DNA of 64,000 nt, taken from the NCBI RefSeq assembly GCF_030811595.1, contig NZ_JAUSRB010000002.1, positions 2,604,001 through 2,668,000 of the forward strand, in the 5' to 3' direction. This document shows positions 1 to 8,419 of the stretch, piece after piece. The notes below the pieces were generated by a model. That model was not told where the DNA came from, did not search any database, and saw nothing but the letters and a program-made list of their open reading frames with translations. A program made the translations under genes and the position numbers. The stretch is from Streptosporangium brasiliense (GTDB lineage Bacteria; Actinomycetota; Actinomycetes; Streptosporangiales; Streptosporangiaceae). Numbering within the stretch: position 1 is the stretch's first letter; each line of letters opens with the position of its first letter.

Positions 1-320
1 ACAAGCTGGTCGGGGATGACCAGGGTGCCGGGGCCGAGCTCGGGGCGGAGGGAACCGACGGCGCTGGGGGCGAGAACCTGACGGACGCCGAGGGAGCGCA
101 GCGCCCACAGGTTGGCGCGGTAGGGGATGCGGTGGGGCGGGAAGCGGTGGTCGCGGCCGTGGCGGGGCAGGAAGGCGACCGGGCGCGATCCGATCCTGCC
201 GACGGTGACGACGTCGCTGGGTGGGCCGTAGGGGGTTGAGACCTCGACCTCCGTGGCGTCGTCGAGCAAGGAGTAGAAGCCCGAGCCGCCGATGACTCCG
301 ATATCCGCGCGAGTGACCAT
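1..320 (-). CDS. mtnP: S-methyl-5'-thioadenosine phosphorylase, 5' part
   Basis: Reverse-strand gene that runs off the left edge; about 106 codons are present from an ATG at 320. The protein begins [18 protein letters not shown], whose GGSG loop near residue 12 is the phosphate-binding loop of the PNP/MTAP family. [20 protein letters not shown] then APSAVGSL follow, the family signatures around residues 50-90. The enzyme splits 5'-methylthioadenosine with phosphate into adenine and methylthioribose-1-phosphate, for polyamine and methionine salvage in the cytosol. Actinobacterial paralogues act on other purine nucleosides, and the substrate-deciding C-terminal part is outside the window. Family certain; exact substrate likely. 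Confidence 0.87.
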   Translation of the reverse strand, partial: MVTRADIGVIGGSGFYSLLDDATEVEVSTPYGPPSDVVTVGRIGSRPVAFLPRHGRDHRFPPHRIPYRANLWALRSLGVRQVLAPSAVGSLRPELGPGTLVIPDQL

Positions 321-1641
321 GGCGCCGAGATTAGCGTTATGGACAGCTCCGGAGGAGGGCGAATCCCTTCCTGTGGATAAGTGCCGAGCCTGTGGATAAC
401 CAGATCGTCAAATATAGCGTTCTGATCGCTCTCGGTGGGAACCACTGGTCGGCGGTAGCGTCTCCCCGCTCGTTCCGGGAGTGGGCCTCGGCCCGGTGAC
501 GCAGGCGCTGGTGATCGCGGTGCGGAACACCACCGGTCTCGGTGACCTCAATGGACCTCGACGACCTGATGGCCTCAGCGGAGCGCCGTCGGTCTTGACG
601 ACCTCAATGGAACGCTGTTGGTCTCGGTGACCTCAGTAGAGCGTCGTCGGTCTCGGTGACTTCAACGGAATGCCATTGGCCTCAGCGGCCTGGGTGGCCT
701 CGGTGACCTTAATGGCCTCGTGACCTCGGTGACCGCCTCGGGTGCCGCCTTCCGCGTGATCGAGGGCCTGTCCGGCGCCGTGCCCGCCGAGCGCTCCTCG
801 CCCGCGGAGGTCGGGCGAGGGCTGTGGCGGCCGGCCGAGGCGGAGAGGCGCGGGGACTGCCCCCGCCGCCTGGGCGACACGGCCGGGACGGACCTGCCAC
901 CCGGCGGCGCCGCGCGGCTGCTCGCACGGCTGGGCGCCAGGGGCCCTCAGGCGGGCGCGGAGCTCGCCGAGCGGGCGGGGGTGCCGGTCGAGGTGGGGGT
1001 GCCGGTCGCGGGGCAATGGTCGAAGGGGGCATGCCGTACACGGAGCTGCTCGTCGCGCCCGCCCTGGTCCGCCGGACCGGCGACGGCGTCCTGGAGCCGG
1101 CCCCGGCCGGCGGGCAGGTGGCCGACCGGCTGGTCACGAAGACCTGTAAAGGGGGCGGACCGCTGATCCGCGACTGGGGCCCCGACGGGCCTCCGAACCC
1201 CAGGAGCTGCTCGACTCGGTGGCCGATCGCCCGGGGAGCGGCTGAACCGGTCTCAGGGGCGCGATGTCGGGCTCTCCAGACGGGTTGTCCCGCCTGTCCG
1301 GCCGCTGATCTGTCGGTAGGAGTGGCTGAACCGGCTTCAGGGGCGCGGTGTCGGGTTCTCCAGACGGGCTGTCCTGCCTGTCCGGCCGTTGATCTGTCCG
1401 CAGGAGCGGTCGCCCGGCCGGCTCGGTGGCGGGCCTGTCCGTCGGAGTGCTCGGCCCGGCTCCCGGAGCGGCTGAACCGGCTTCAGAGGCACGGTGTCGG
1501 GCTCTCCAGACGGGCTGCCCTGCCTGTCCGGCCGTTGATCTGTCCGCAGGAGTGGCCGCCCGGCTGGCTCGGTGGCCGGCCTGTCCGTCGGAGCGCTCGG
1601 CCCGCCCGGAGCGGCTGGGCCGGCCCCGGGGAGGGGCGGCC
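321..1641. other. Long intergenic region, no supported gene
   Basis: About 1.3 kb between mtnP and fmdB. From roughly 540 to 735 a degenerate unit resembling 'ctcggtgacctcaatgga' recurs several times. From 1236 to 1608 there are well-kept tandem repeats (separate entry). The middle part (about 740-1170) is GC-rich and open in several frames, but no frame shows a recognisable domain or a start with a ribosome site. I see no gene I can support. Confidence 0.6.
1236..1608. repeat. Composite 84-bp / 60-bp tandem repeat
   Basis: An 84-bp unit beginning gagyggctgaaccgg occurs at 1236, 1320 and 1466. A second unit of about 60 bp, beginning gagyggycgcccggc, follows at 1404 (62 bp) and 1550 (59 bp). 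The order is A-A-B-A-B. Copies differ by a few substitutions each, so the array is fairly young. It lies just downstream of the fmdB stop codon (1642, reverse strand). Its length keeps one frame open, which produces spurious long reading frames. Confidence 0.9.
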
Positions 1642-1971
1642 TCAGGAGGCCGCGGGCGCCGGGCTGCTGGCGGTCTTCGCCGACGACGAGGACGACGAGG
1701 ACGCGGACTCCGTCGACGAGCCGGAGGAACCCGAGGAGCCGGACGAGCCCGACGAGGAGCTCGTGCTCGCGGAGCTCACCGTGCTGGTGGACGAGGAGCG
1801 GCTGTCGGTCCGGTAGAAGCCGGAGCCCTTGAAGACGATGCCGACCGCGGAGAACACCTTCCGGAGCTCGCCCGAGCACTTCGGGCACTCGGTGAGCGCG
1901 TCGTCGGAGAACTTCTGGACGATGTCGAACTCGTTGCCGCATGCACTACAGGCGTACTGGTAGGTGGGCAC
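1642..1971 (-). CDS. FmdB-family zinc ribbon protein
   Basis: 109-residue protein starting at a GTG at 1971 with a strong AGGAGG 5 nt upstream. It opens VPTYQYACSACGNEF, and a second CxxC (ECPKCSG) at residues 31-34 completes a four-cysteine zinc ribbon of the FmdB/CxxC_CxxC_SSSS family. Residues 45-60 (FSAVGIVFKGSGFYRTD) are the usual family tail. The last 45 residues are almost only Ser, Thr, Gly and Ala, a low-complexity extension frequent in actinomycete FmdB. Mycobacteria have an equivalent (Rv0991c, a small redox-sensitive chaperone-like protein) beside 5-FCL and galU, as here. The molecular role in this organism is not shown by the sequence. Confidence 0.88.
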   Translation of the reverse strand: MPTYQYACSACGNEFDIVQKFSDDALTECPKCSGELRKVFSAVGIVFKGSGFYRTDSRSSSTSTVSSASTSSSSGSSGSSGSSGSSTESASSSSSSSAKTASSPAPAAS

Positions 1972-2133
1972 GCGATCCTCCTCGTTGGTCCGCGCCGATT
2001 GGCACTCTATAGACGCGACTGCTAATGGTACGCAGCCGACAAGCTTAAACGCGAGTCGGAGCTGTCGCATTCCACTCGGATCAGGTGCCGACCAGGGGTT
2101 CGTCCCTCCAAAATCGGGTGCCCGGCCTGCCGG

Positions 2134-2245
2134 GTCGGGGTACCCCGACCCGTCCGATCCGGAGGTCCGGCCCGCAGGATCGGGGTACCCCAGTCCATCC
2201 GATCCGGAGGTCCGGCCCGTCCGATCCGGAGGTCCGGCCCGCCGG
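2134..2245. repeat. Short tandem repeat before antiporter stop
   Basis: A unit built on tccgatccggaggtccggcc recurs three times. The first two copies also carry a tcggggtacccc block, giving a period of about 43 bp; the third copy is shortened. It fills the space between the fmdB promoter region and the antiporter stop codon at 2248. Confidence 0.8.
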
Positions 2246-2247
2246 GC

Positions 2248-3753
2248 TCAGGTGCCCAGCTCGCCGAACCAGCCGGCGAGTTTGCCCCGGCGGCTGATCG
2301 CCCGGATCCGCCGCTCGACCGGGTCCCGGCAGGCGGCGGTGGTCACGACCAGGAGCTGGTCGTCGACCCTGATCCGGGTGGAGTCGGAGGGGACGAACGT
2401 CCGGCCCTCCCTGACGATCAGTGTGACCTGGGCGTCGGTGGGCAGCCGCAGCTCGAAGATCTCCACGCCGTGCAGCTTCGAGGTCGGCGGCACCTTGATC
2501 TGCAGCAGGTCGGCGTTGAGCTCCTCCAGCGGGGCCGAGTCGACCTCCAGGTCGCGGGCCTCGTCGGGGGTGGAGATCCCGAGCATCTTCGCCACGAAGG
2601 GGAGCGTCGGCCCCTGCAGCAGGGTGTAGACGACGACGATGACGAAGACCTCGTTGAACACGAACTTGGCGGTGCCCTCGGCCACCGAGTGGGCGGCCCA
2701 GGGGATGGTGGCGAGCACGATGGGCACCGCTCCGCGCAGCCCCGCCCACGACAGGAACGCCTGTTCCCGCCAGTTCAGCCGGCCGAGGCGGGCCAGCCGT
2801 ACGAGGAGGGCCGAGACGATGATCGACAGCGGTCTGGCCACCGCGACCAGGAACAGCCCCGCCACCAGGCCCGGGACGATCGCCGACGGCATCTCCGACG
2901 GGCTGGCCAGCATGCCGAGCATGACGAACAGGCCGATCTGGGCCAGCCAGGCCACGCCCTCGGCGAAGCCCCGGGAGGCGGCCCGGTGCGGCATCCGGGA
3001 GTTGCCCATGACGAGGGCGGCCAGGTAGACCGCCAGGAAGCCGCTGCCGTGCAGGAGTACGGCGCCGGCGTAGGCGACGAACGCCAGCGCGAGCACCGCG
3101 ATCGGATACAGGCCGGAGACCGGCAGCGCGATGCGGCGCAGCGCGTAGACCCCCACGGGCCCGACCGCCAGGCCGACGACCGCACCCACGGCCAGTTCAA
3201 AGACGACCAGCAGCAGCGCGCTCCCCAGGCTGGGCGAGGTGCCGGCGCTCAGCAGCATGACGGCGATGACGGTGGGCGCGTCGTTGAAGCCGGACTCGGC
3301 CTCCAGGACGCCCGCCAGGCGCGGGGGCAGGGGCAGGCGGCGCAGGACGGAGAAGACGGCCGCCGCGTCGGTGGAGGCGAGGATCGCGCCGAGCAGCAGC
3401 GAGGTCTGCCAGTCCATGCCGAGCAGCAGGCGCACCGGGACGGCGACGGCCACGATGCTCACCCCGACCCCGACGGTGGCCAGCACCAGCGCGGTCGGGA
3501 TGGAACGTTTGACGTGGTTCCAGTTGGTGGTCAGACCACCTTCGGCCAGGATGATCGCCAGGGCGACCAGGCCGATCTGCTGGGCGAGCTCAGGGTTCTC
3601 GAACTGGAGCCCGAAGCCCGACTCGCCGACGATCAGGCCGAAGCCCAGGAAGATGAGGAGGCTCGGCAGCCCGCTCCGGTGGGCGACCCGCACCGCGAGG
3701 ATGGCCGAGATGACGATTCCAGCCCCGAGAAGCAGCCAGACATCCCATCCCAT
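2248..3753 (-). CDS. K+/H+ (CPA1) antiporter with TrkA-C domain
   Basis: 501-residue membrane protein. The start chosen is the ATG at 3753, after an AGGGGG, giving MGWDVWLLLGAGIVISA. Around a dozen hydrophobic segments fill residues 1-390. The core includes ILASTDAAAVFSVLR and ESGFNDAPTVIAVM, the two half-helix motifs of NhaP/CPA1 exchangers with the ion-binding acidic residues, and WAGLRGAVPIVLAT near residue 350. After the membrane part comes a soluble tail of about 110 residues with a TrkA-C fold pattern (LPTDAQVTLIVREG...LLVVTT), as in KhaP/NhaP2 potassium/proton antiporters. It likely exports K+ or Na+ for protons in pH and osmotic control; the ion cannot be read from sequence. Confidence 0.88.
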   Translation of the reverse strand: MGWDVWLLLGAGIVISAILAVRVAHRSGLPSLLIFLGFGLIVGESGFGLQFENPELAQQIGLVALAIILAEGGLTTNWNHVKRSIPTALVLATVGVGVSIVAVAVPVRLLLGMDWQTSLLLGAILASTDAAAVFSVLRRLPLPPRLAGVLEAESGFNDAPTVIAVMLLSAGTSPSLGSALLLVVFELAVGAVVGLAVGPVGVYALRRIALPVSGLYPIAVLALAFVAYAGAVLLHGSGFLAVYLAALVMGNSRMPHRAASRGFAEGVAWLAQIGLFVMLGMLASPSEMPSAIVPGLVAGLFLVAVARPLSIIVSALLVRLARLGRLNWREQAFLSWAGLRGAVPIVLATIPWAAHSVAEGTAKFVFNEVFVIVVVYTLLQGPTLPFVAKMLGISTPDEARDLEVDSAPLEELNADLLQIKVPPTSKLHGVEIFELRLPTDAQVTLIVREGRTFVPSDSTRIRVDDQLLVVTTAACRDPVERRIRAISRRGKLAGWFGELGT

Positions 3754-3797
3754 CTGGCCCCCTCTCTGACTCCAGGGACCATTGTGTCGCATTCGGC

Positions 3798-4385
3798 CTA
3801 GTCGTCAGGCACACCGTACGGGAGGGCGGTGATCCCGCTCGGCAGGGCCGCGTAGCGGACCGGCAGGTCGTGAGGTTCGGCGGGGACGCCTTCCAGCAGC
3901 TCGCCCTCGTGCAGCAGGGCGACCGTCGGCACGTTCGGGCCGACCCTGGCCAGCGCCCGGTCGTAGGAGCCGCCGCCGCGGCCGAGCCGTACGCCGGTGG
4001 ACCGGTCCACCGCCAGGGCGGGCACGATGACCAGGGCGGCCGTCCTGATCGCGTCGACGCCCCGCCGGGTGTCCACCGGCTCCATGATCCCGAAGCGGCC
4101 GGGGGCGAGCGTGTCGGGTCCGTCGTAGACCGCCCAGTCGAGGTCGTCGTCGTCGCGGAGCACCGGCAGGATCACGGTGGCGCCGTGTTTCCACAGCGCG
4201 AAGACGAGCCCGTGGGTCGCCGGTTCCGTGCCGATCGACCAGTAGCACGCGACGAGCCCGGCCATCTGGACCCACGGCTGGTCCAGCAGCGTCTCCCGTG
4301 TCCGGACGGAAGCCGCGCGCCGCTCGTCCTCGGGGATCGAGGCCCGCGCGGCCTCGATCGTCGAACGCAGCTTCAGCTTGTCCAC
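3798..4385 (-). CDS. 5-formyltetrahydrofolate cyclo-ligase
   Basis: 195-residue enzyme that converts 5-formyl-THF with ATP to 5,10-methenyl-THF, clearing a folate inhibitor. It starts at a GTG at 4385 after GGAGG, giving VDKLKLRSTIEAARA. Family landmarks are ACYWSIGTEPAT, ILPVLRDDDDLDWAVYDG, the FGIMEP substrate loop, and VRLGRGGGSYDRAL, the glycine-rich ATP/Mg site (about residues 135-150). It is divergent from galU with only about 25 bp between start codons, so both promoters must lie in coding sequence or be leaderless. The same gene pair is found in mycobacteria. Confidence 0.92.
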   Translation of the reverse strand: MDKLKLRSTIEAARASIPEDERRAASVRTRETLLDQPWVQMAGLVACYWSIGTEPATHGLVFALWKHGATVILPVLRDDDDLDWAVYDGPDTLAPGRFGIMEPVDTRRGVDAIRTAALVIVPALAVDRSTGVRLGRGGGSYDRALARVGPNVPTVALLHEGELLEGVPAEPHDLPVRYAALPSGITALPYGVPDD

Positions 4386-4397
4386 GGATCCCTCCAC

Positions 4398-4403
4398 TAT
4401 GGT
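4398..4403 (+). promoter_or_regulatory. -10 element for leaderless galU
   Basis: TATGGT ends 7 nt before the A of the galU ATG at 4411, the spacing expected if transcription starts on the start codon. No Shine-Dalgarno precedes that ATG. Inferred from spacing; a start-site map would test it. Confidence 0.5.
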
Positions 4404-4410
4404 TTCGGTT

Positions 4411-5310
4411 ATGGCCGACTTCCATCCTGTGACCAAAGCCGTTGTTCCCGCAGCGGGGCTTGGCACCCGCTTCCTACCGGCGACCAAGGCGACTCCCAAG
4501 GAGATGCTGCCGATCGTCGACAAGCCCGCGATCCAGTATGTCGTCGAAGAGGCGGTCTCCGCCGGGCTGCTCGACGTCCTGATGGTCACGGGTAAGAACA
4601 AGCGCTCCATCGAGGACCACTTCGATCGGGCGATCGAGCTTGAGGACGCCCTGGAGGCCAAGGGCGACGACGAGCGGCTCTCCCAGGTGCGCGAGCCCGC
4701 CGACCTGGCGACCCTCCACTACGTCCGGCAGGGCGAGCCGCGCGGCCTCGGTCACGCGGTGCTCTGCGCCAAGCAGCACGTGGGCGACCACCCGTTCGCC
4801 TGCCTGCTCGGCGACGACCTGATCGACTACCGCGACGAGCTCCTCAAGCGCATGATCGAGGTCCGCGCCACCTACGGCGGCAGCGTCGTCGCACTGATGG
4901 AGGTGCCGAAGGAGCAGGTCTCCCTGTACGGCTGCGCCGCCATCGAGCCCACCTCCGAGCAGGACGTGGTGCGGGTGACCGACCTGGTGGAGAAGCCCCC
5001 GGCGGAGGAGGCCCCGTCCAACTGGGCCGTCATCGGCCGCTACGTCATCGACCCCGCCGTGTTCGAGGTCCTGGAGAACACGCCTCCGGGCCGCGGCAAC
5101 GAGATCCAGCTGACCGACGCCCTGCGCACCCTGGCCGGACGCGGCGGCGACGAAGGTGGACCGGTCCACGGAGTGCTGTTCCGCGGCCGCCGCTACGACA
5201 CCGGCAACAAGCTCGACTATCTCCGCACGGTGGTGCAGTTCGCCGCCGACCGTTCCGACCTGGCCCCGGAGTTCATGCCATGGCTGAAGGAGTTCCTGGC
5301 GTCCCGATGA
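4411..5310 (+). CDS. galU: UTP--glucose-1-phosphate uridylyltransferase
   Basis: 299-residue enzyme that makes UDP-glucose from UTP and glucose-1-phosphate, for cell-envelope glycans, trehalose and glycogen-related pathways. The N-terminus carries KAVVPAAGLGTRFLPATKA (nucleotide loop) followed by KEMLPIVDKPAIQYVVEEA. Further family motifs are GEPRGLGHAVLCA, LLGDDLIDY (metal Asp), VEKP and GRYVIDPAVFE. The ATG at 4411 fits conserved starts and has a leaderless -10 seven bases upstream; an in-frame ATG at 4399 is the alternative. The stop overlaps moeA by ATGA, so galU and the following genes are likely one transcript. Confidence 0.96.
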   Translation: MADFHPVTKAVVPAAGLGTRFLPATKATPKEMLPIVDKPAIQYVVEEAVSAGLLDVLMVTGKNKRSIEDHFDRAIELEDALEAKGDDERLSQVREPADLATLHYVRQGEPRGLGHAVLCAKQHVGDHPFACLLGDDLIDYRDELLKRMIEVRATYGGSVVALMEVPKEQVSLYGCAAIEPTSEQDVVRVTDLVEKPPAEEAPSNWAVIGRYVIDPAVFEVLENTPPGRGNEIQLTDALRTLAGRGGDEGGPVHGVLFRGRRYDTGNKLDYLRTVVQFAADRSDLAPEFMPWLKEFLASR

Positions 5311-6503
5311 GTCCGATGAGATCGGTTGACGAGCACCTCGCCGACATCCTGCTCACCGTGCGGGCGCTGGCCCCGCTGGAGCTGGAGCTGGAGCACGCGC
5401 TGGGCACCACCCTGGCCGAGGAGGTCACCTCCCCGGTCCCGCTGCCGCCGTTCGACAACTCGGCCATGGACGGCTACGCCGTACGGGCCGAGGACGTCAG
5501 ACAGGTCCCGGTGACGCTGCCGGTGATCGGTGACGTCGCCGCGGGCGACGGCGGGCGGCTCGCCGTGGGCCCCGGCACGGTCACGCGGATCATGACCGGC
5601 GCCCCGGTGCCCCAGGGCGCCGACACCGTGATCCCGGTCGAGTGGACCGACGGCGGCACCGGACAGGTCACGATCGGCCGGTCGGCGCCGGAGGGGAACG
5701 CGATCCGCCGGGCGGGCGAGGACGTGCGCGCCGGCGACGTCGTGCTGCCGGCGGGGACCCTCATCGGCCCGGCGCAGCTCGGCGTACTGGCCGGGGTCGG
5801 CCGCCGCCGGGTGCTGGCACGGCCCCGCCCGAGAGTCGTGGTGATCTCCACGGGCGCCGAGCTGGCCGAGCCCGGCACGCCCCTGGCCCCCGGCCAGATC
5901 TGGGAGTCCAACAGCTACACCCTGGTCGCCGCCGTCCGCGAGGCCGGGGGTGAGGCCTACCGGGCCGGGGTCGTGGCCGACGACGCCGCGCTGTTCCTCG
6001 ACCAGCTCGACGCCCAGCTCCTGCGGGCCGACATCGTGATCACCAGCGGCGGCGTCTCGATGGGCGCCTACGAGCCGGTCAAGGAGGCGCTCGCCCCGCT
6101 CGGCACGGTCCGCTTCGACCGCGTCGCCATGCAGCCCGGCATGCCCCAGGGCTTCGGCGTGGTGGGCGAGGACCAGATCCCGATCTTCGCGCTGCCCGGC
6201 AACCCGGTGTCGTCCTTCGTATCGTTCATGCTGTTCGTCCGGCCGGCGCTGCGGAAGATGCGCGGTCTGCCCGCCGGGCCGACGCCGACCGTGCGCGCGG
6301 TGACCGCCTCGCCGCTCCGCTCGCCCGAGGGCAGGCGGTCGTACCTGCGGGCGGTCCTGTCGGCCGACGGGTCGGTCGCACCGGTGCGGGGGCAGGGCTC
6401 GCACCAGCTCGCCGCCCTGGCCTCGGCCAACGCTCTGATCGTGGTCCCGGAGGAGGTCACCGAGCTGCCCGGAGGCGCGACCGTGGAGGTCATCCCGCTC
6501 TGA
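5307..6503 (+). CDS. moeA: MoeA/gephyrin-like protein (molybdotransferase or Glp)
   Basis: 398 residues, starting at an ATG that overlaps the galU stop (ATGA). It has the full MoeA fold: PPFDNSAMDGYAV near residue 50, MTGAPVPQGADTVIPVE around 95, the MPT-binding domain with VVISTGAEL and ITSGGVSMGAYEPVKEA around 240-255, LPGNPVSSFV near 290, and a C-terminal beta-barrel. Classical MoeA inserts Mo into MPT-AMP. However, this galU-moeA-rimJ-glpR order is where Corynebacteriales encode Glp, a MoeA paralogue that binds FtsZ, and the receptor gene lies four genes downstream. The sequence cannot say whether it is an enzyme, a divisome factor or both. moaC and mogA next door favour at least some cofactor role. 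Confidence 0.9.
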   Translation: MSPMRSVDEHLADILLTVRALAPLELELEHALGTTLAEEVTSPVPLPPFDNSAMDGYAVRAEDVRQVPVTLPVIGDVAAGDGGRLAVGPGTVTRIMTGAPVPQGADTVIPVEWTDGGTGQVTIGRSAPEGNAIRRAGEDVRAGDVVLPAGTLIGPAQLGVLAGVGRRRVLARPRPRVVVISTGAELAEPGTPLAPGQIWESNSYTLVAAVREAGGEAYRAGVVADDAALFLDQLDAQLLRADIVITSGGVSMGAYEPVKEALAPLGTVRFDRVAMQPGMPQGFGVVGEDQIPIFALPGNPVSSFVSFMLFVRPALRKMRGLPAGPTPTVRAVTASPLRSPEGRRSYLRAVLSADGSVAPVRGQGSHQLAALASANALIVVPEEVTELPGGATVEVIPL

Positions 6504-6521
6504 ACGGCCGGCGGGCGGGCC

Positions 6522-6579
6522 GGGGCGATGAGCACCGGCACCGGATCACAGGGGCGATGAGCACCGACATCGGATCACA
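6522..6579. repeat. 29-bp tandem duplication before moaC
   Basis: Two adjacent copies of a 29-bp unit beginning ggggcgatgagcaccg (6522-6550 and 6551-6579), differing at two positions, between the moeA stop and the moaC start. Confidence 0.9.
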
Positions 6580-6594
6580 GGGCATGGTGTCCGT

Positions 6595-7068
6595 ATGAGT
6601 GGATTCACACATATCGACGAGACCGGCGCGGCACGCATGGTGGACGTCTCGGCCAAGGACGTCTCCGTCCGTACGGCGAGCGCCACCGGCAGGGTGCTGC
6701 TGTCGGCCGAGGCCGTGGCCCTGCTGCGGTCGGGCGACATCCCCAAGGGTGACGCGATCGGCACCGCGCGGATCGCGGGCATCATGGGCGCCAAACGGAC
6801 CCCCGACCTGATCCCGCTCTGCCACCCGATCGCGCTGCACGGTGTGAAGGTCGAGCTGGCCGTGGTCGACGACGGTGTGGAGATCACCGCCCGGGTCAGG
6901 ACCGCGGACCGGACGGGGGTCGAGATGGAGGCGCTGACCGCCGTCTCGGTCGCCGCGCTCGCGCTGATCGACATGGTCAAGGCGGTGGATCCGGCGGCGG
7001 TGATCACCGATGTCCGGGTCGAGGAGAAGACCGGTGGCAAGACCGGGGTGTGGACCCGGCAGGAATGA
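6595..7068 (+). CDS. moaC: Cyclic pyranopterin monophosphate synthase MoaC
   Basis: 157 residues, normal family length. Contains MVDVSAKDVSVRTA at the start, PKGDAIGTARIAGIMGAKRT, then LIPLCHPI and VEMEALTAVSVAALALIDMVKA, the active-site segments of MoaC. With MoaA (not in this window) it turns GTP-derived cyclic intermediate into cPMP, the first step of molybdenum cofactor synthesis. The ATG at 6595 lacks a Shine-Dalgarno; a CATGGT hexamer 6 nt upstream suggests a leaderless start. It lies 91 bp after moeA and just before mogA. Confidence 0.96.
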   Translation: MSGFTHIDETGAARMVDVSAKDVSVRTASATGRVLLSAEAVALLRSGDIPKGDAIGTARIAGIMGAKRTPDLIPLCHPIALHGVKVELAVVDDGVEITARVRTADRTGVEMEALTAVSVAALALIDMVKAVDPAAVITDVRVEEKTGGKTGVWTRQE

Positions 7069-7121
7069 CCTCCGGTGGCCGAGGCTGGGAGTCCGGTGGC
7101 CGGAGCTGGGAGGATGGCGGC

Positions 7122-7595
7122 ATGAGAGCTCTGGTGATCACCGCTTCCAACCGGGCCGCCGCCGGGATATACGAGGATAAATCCGGGAAACTGCTGGCGG
7201 AGCTCCTCGCGGGGGCCGGATGCGAGGTGGACGGTCCGCAGGTGGTCCCCGACGGCGATCCGGTCGAGGCGGCGCTGCGGGCCGGGGTGGCCGAGGGCTA
7301 CGACGTGATCGTCACCACCGGCGGCACCGGGCTGACCCCGGCCGACCTCACCCCGGAGGCGACCGGGCGGGTGCTCGACCGGGAGATCCCCGGCATCGCC
7401 GAGGCCATCCGCCAGGCGGACCGCGACAGGGTGCCCACCTCGATCCTGTCCCGCGGGCTCGCCGGGCAGGCGGGCGGCAGCCTGATCGTCAACCTGCCGG
7501 GCTCCTCCGGCGGGGTCCGCGACGGCATGGCCGTGCTCCTGCCGGTGCTGGAGCACGCCGTGGACCAGATCCGCGGGGGAGACCATCCCCGCTGA
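7122..7595 (+). CDS. mogA: Molybdopterin adenylyltransferase MogA/MoaB
   Basis: 157-residue protein of the MogA/MoaB fold, starting at an ATG after GGGAGG (7108-7113). Motifs: ALVITASNRAAAGIYEDKSG (N-terminal strand and loop), DVIVTTGGTGLTPADLTPEA (MPT-binding TGGTG) and IVNLPGSSGGVRDGM. It adenylates molybdopterin before Mo insertion by MoeA. It is encoded directly between moaC and rimJ, so three cofactor genes are consecutive. Confidence 0.94.
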   Translation: MRALVITASNRAAAGIYEDKSGKLLAELLAGAGCEVDGPQVVPDGDPVEAALRAGVAEGYDVIVTTGGTGLTPADLTPEATGRVLDREIPGIAEAIRQADRDRVPTSILSRGLAGQAGGSLIVNLPGSSGGVRDGMAVLLPVLEHAVDQIRGGDHPR

Positions 7596-7638
7596 ACCGC
7601 CTGGCGGACTCCATGGCACGCCGGCGTGTCTTGGGGGG

Positions 7639-8295
7639 ATGATGGAGGGCGTGGATCGACTTCGTGGCTGGCCGGTGACCCTGACGGAAGGCCCGGTGGG
7701 ACTCCGGCCGCTGCGCCTGCGTGATGTTCGTCTCTGGCGGGAGTCACGGCTGCGCAACGCCAACTGGCTCCGCCCCTGGGAGCCGAGCAATCCCGAGACC
7801 CCCCTGTTCCGGACGGGGCTCGGCCCCTACATCGCGATGACCGGCACCCTCCGCAGGGAGGCCAGGCAGGGGCTCGCGCTGCCCTGGGTCGTCACCTACG
7901 AGGGCGCCTTCGCCGGGCAGCTCACCGTCGGCGCCATCGTCTGGGGCTCGGCCAGGTCGGCCCAGATCGGCTACTGGGTCGACGGCGCCCTGGCCGGCCG
8001 GGGCATCATCCCCACCGCCGTGGCCATGGCGGTCGACCACTGTTTCTTCACCACCGGGCTGCACCGGGTGGAGGCGAATATCAGACCGGAAAATCACGCT
8101 AGCCGCCGAGTGGTTGAAAAGCTCGGCTTCAGGGAAGAAGGCATCAGAAGGCGGCATCTGCACATCGACGGTGCTTGGCGTGACCATATTTGTTACGCGC
8201 TCACGGTCGAAGACGCACCAAGAGGCCTGCTCGTGCGGTGGCGGAGAGCACGGGAAGCGGCAGCCCATGGTGGCGCTCCGCATGAAGAGGTTTGA
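7639..8295 (+). CDS. rimJ: RimJ/RimL-type GNAT N-acetyltransferase
   Basis: 218-residue GNAT enzyme. It has the RimJ/L layout: LRPLRLRDVRLWRESR at the start, a central IGYWVDGALAGRGIIPTA acetyl-CoA loop (the usual RGxG pattern is GRGIIP), HRVEANIRPENHASRRV and KLGFREEG, typical of ribosomal-protein alanine acetyltransferases. Starts at 7639 and 7642 are both possible; GGGGGG precedes them. The gene sits between mogA and the SepX/GlpR-type gene, the same place as Rv0995 in mycobacteria. The real acceptor protein is unknown. Confidence 0.88.
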   Translation: MMEGVDRLRGWPVTLTEGPVGLRPLRLRDVRLWRESRLRNANWLRPWEPSNPETPLFRTGLGPYIAMTGTLRREARQGLALPWVVTYEGAFAGQLTVGAIVWGSARSAQIGYWVDGALAGRGIIPTAVAMAVDHCFFTTGLHRVEANIRPENHASRRVVEKLGFREEGIRRRHLHIDGAWRDHICYALTVEDAPRGLLVRWRRAREAAAHGGAPHEEV

Positions 8296-8419
8296 AGATC
8301 TCGCGACACACCGCACTGAATACTCGTCAAATAGTGACACGCGGTCTTACGGTGCGTGACGTGAGCACATTGAAGACGCCAAGAGACCACAGGCGTTTTC
8401 ATGCTGCCCGGAGGTGGCC

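Noticed and set aside
720-1816. Long forward reading frames across the gap before fmdB
   Set aside because: They arise from GC-rich DNA and the 84-bp repeats; no ribosome site, no domain and several frames open at once.
2470-3801. 443-codon forward frame over the antiporter gene
   Set aside because: Antisense shadow of the antiporter; composition (Q/R/D/G-rich) is typical of complementary-strand frames.
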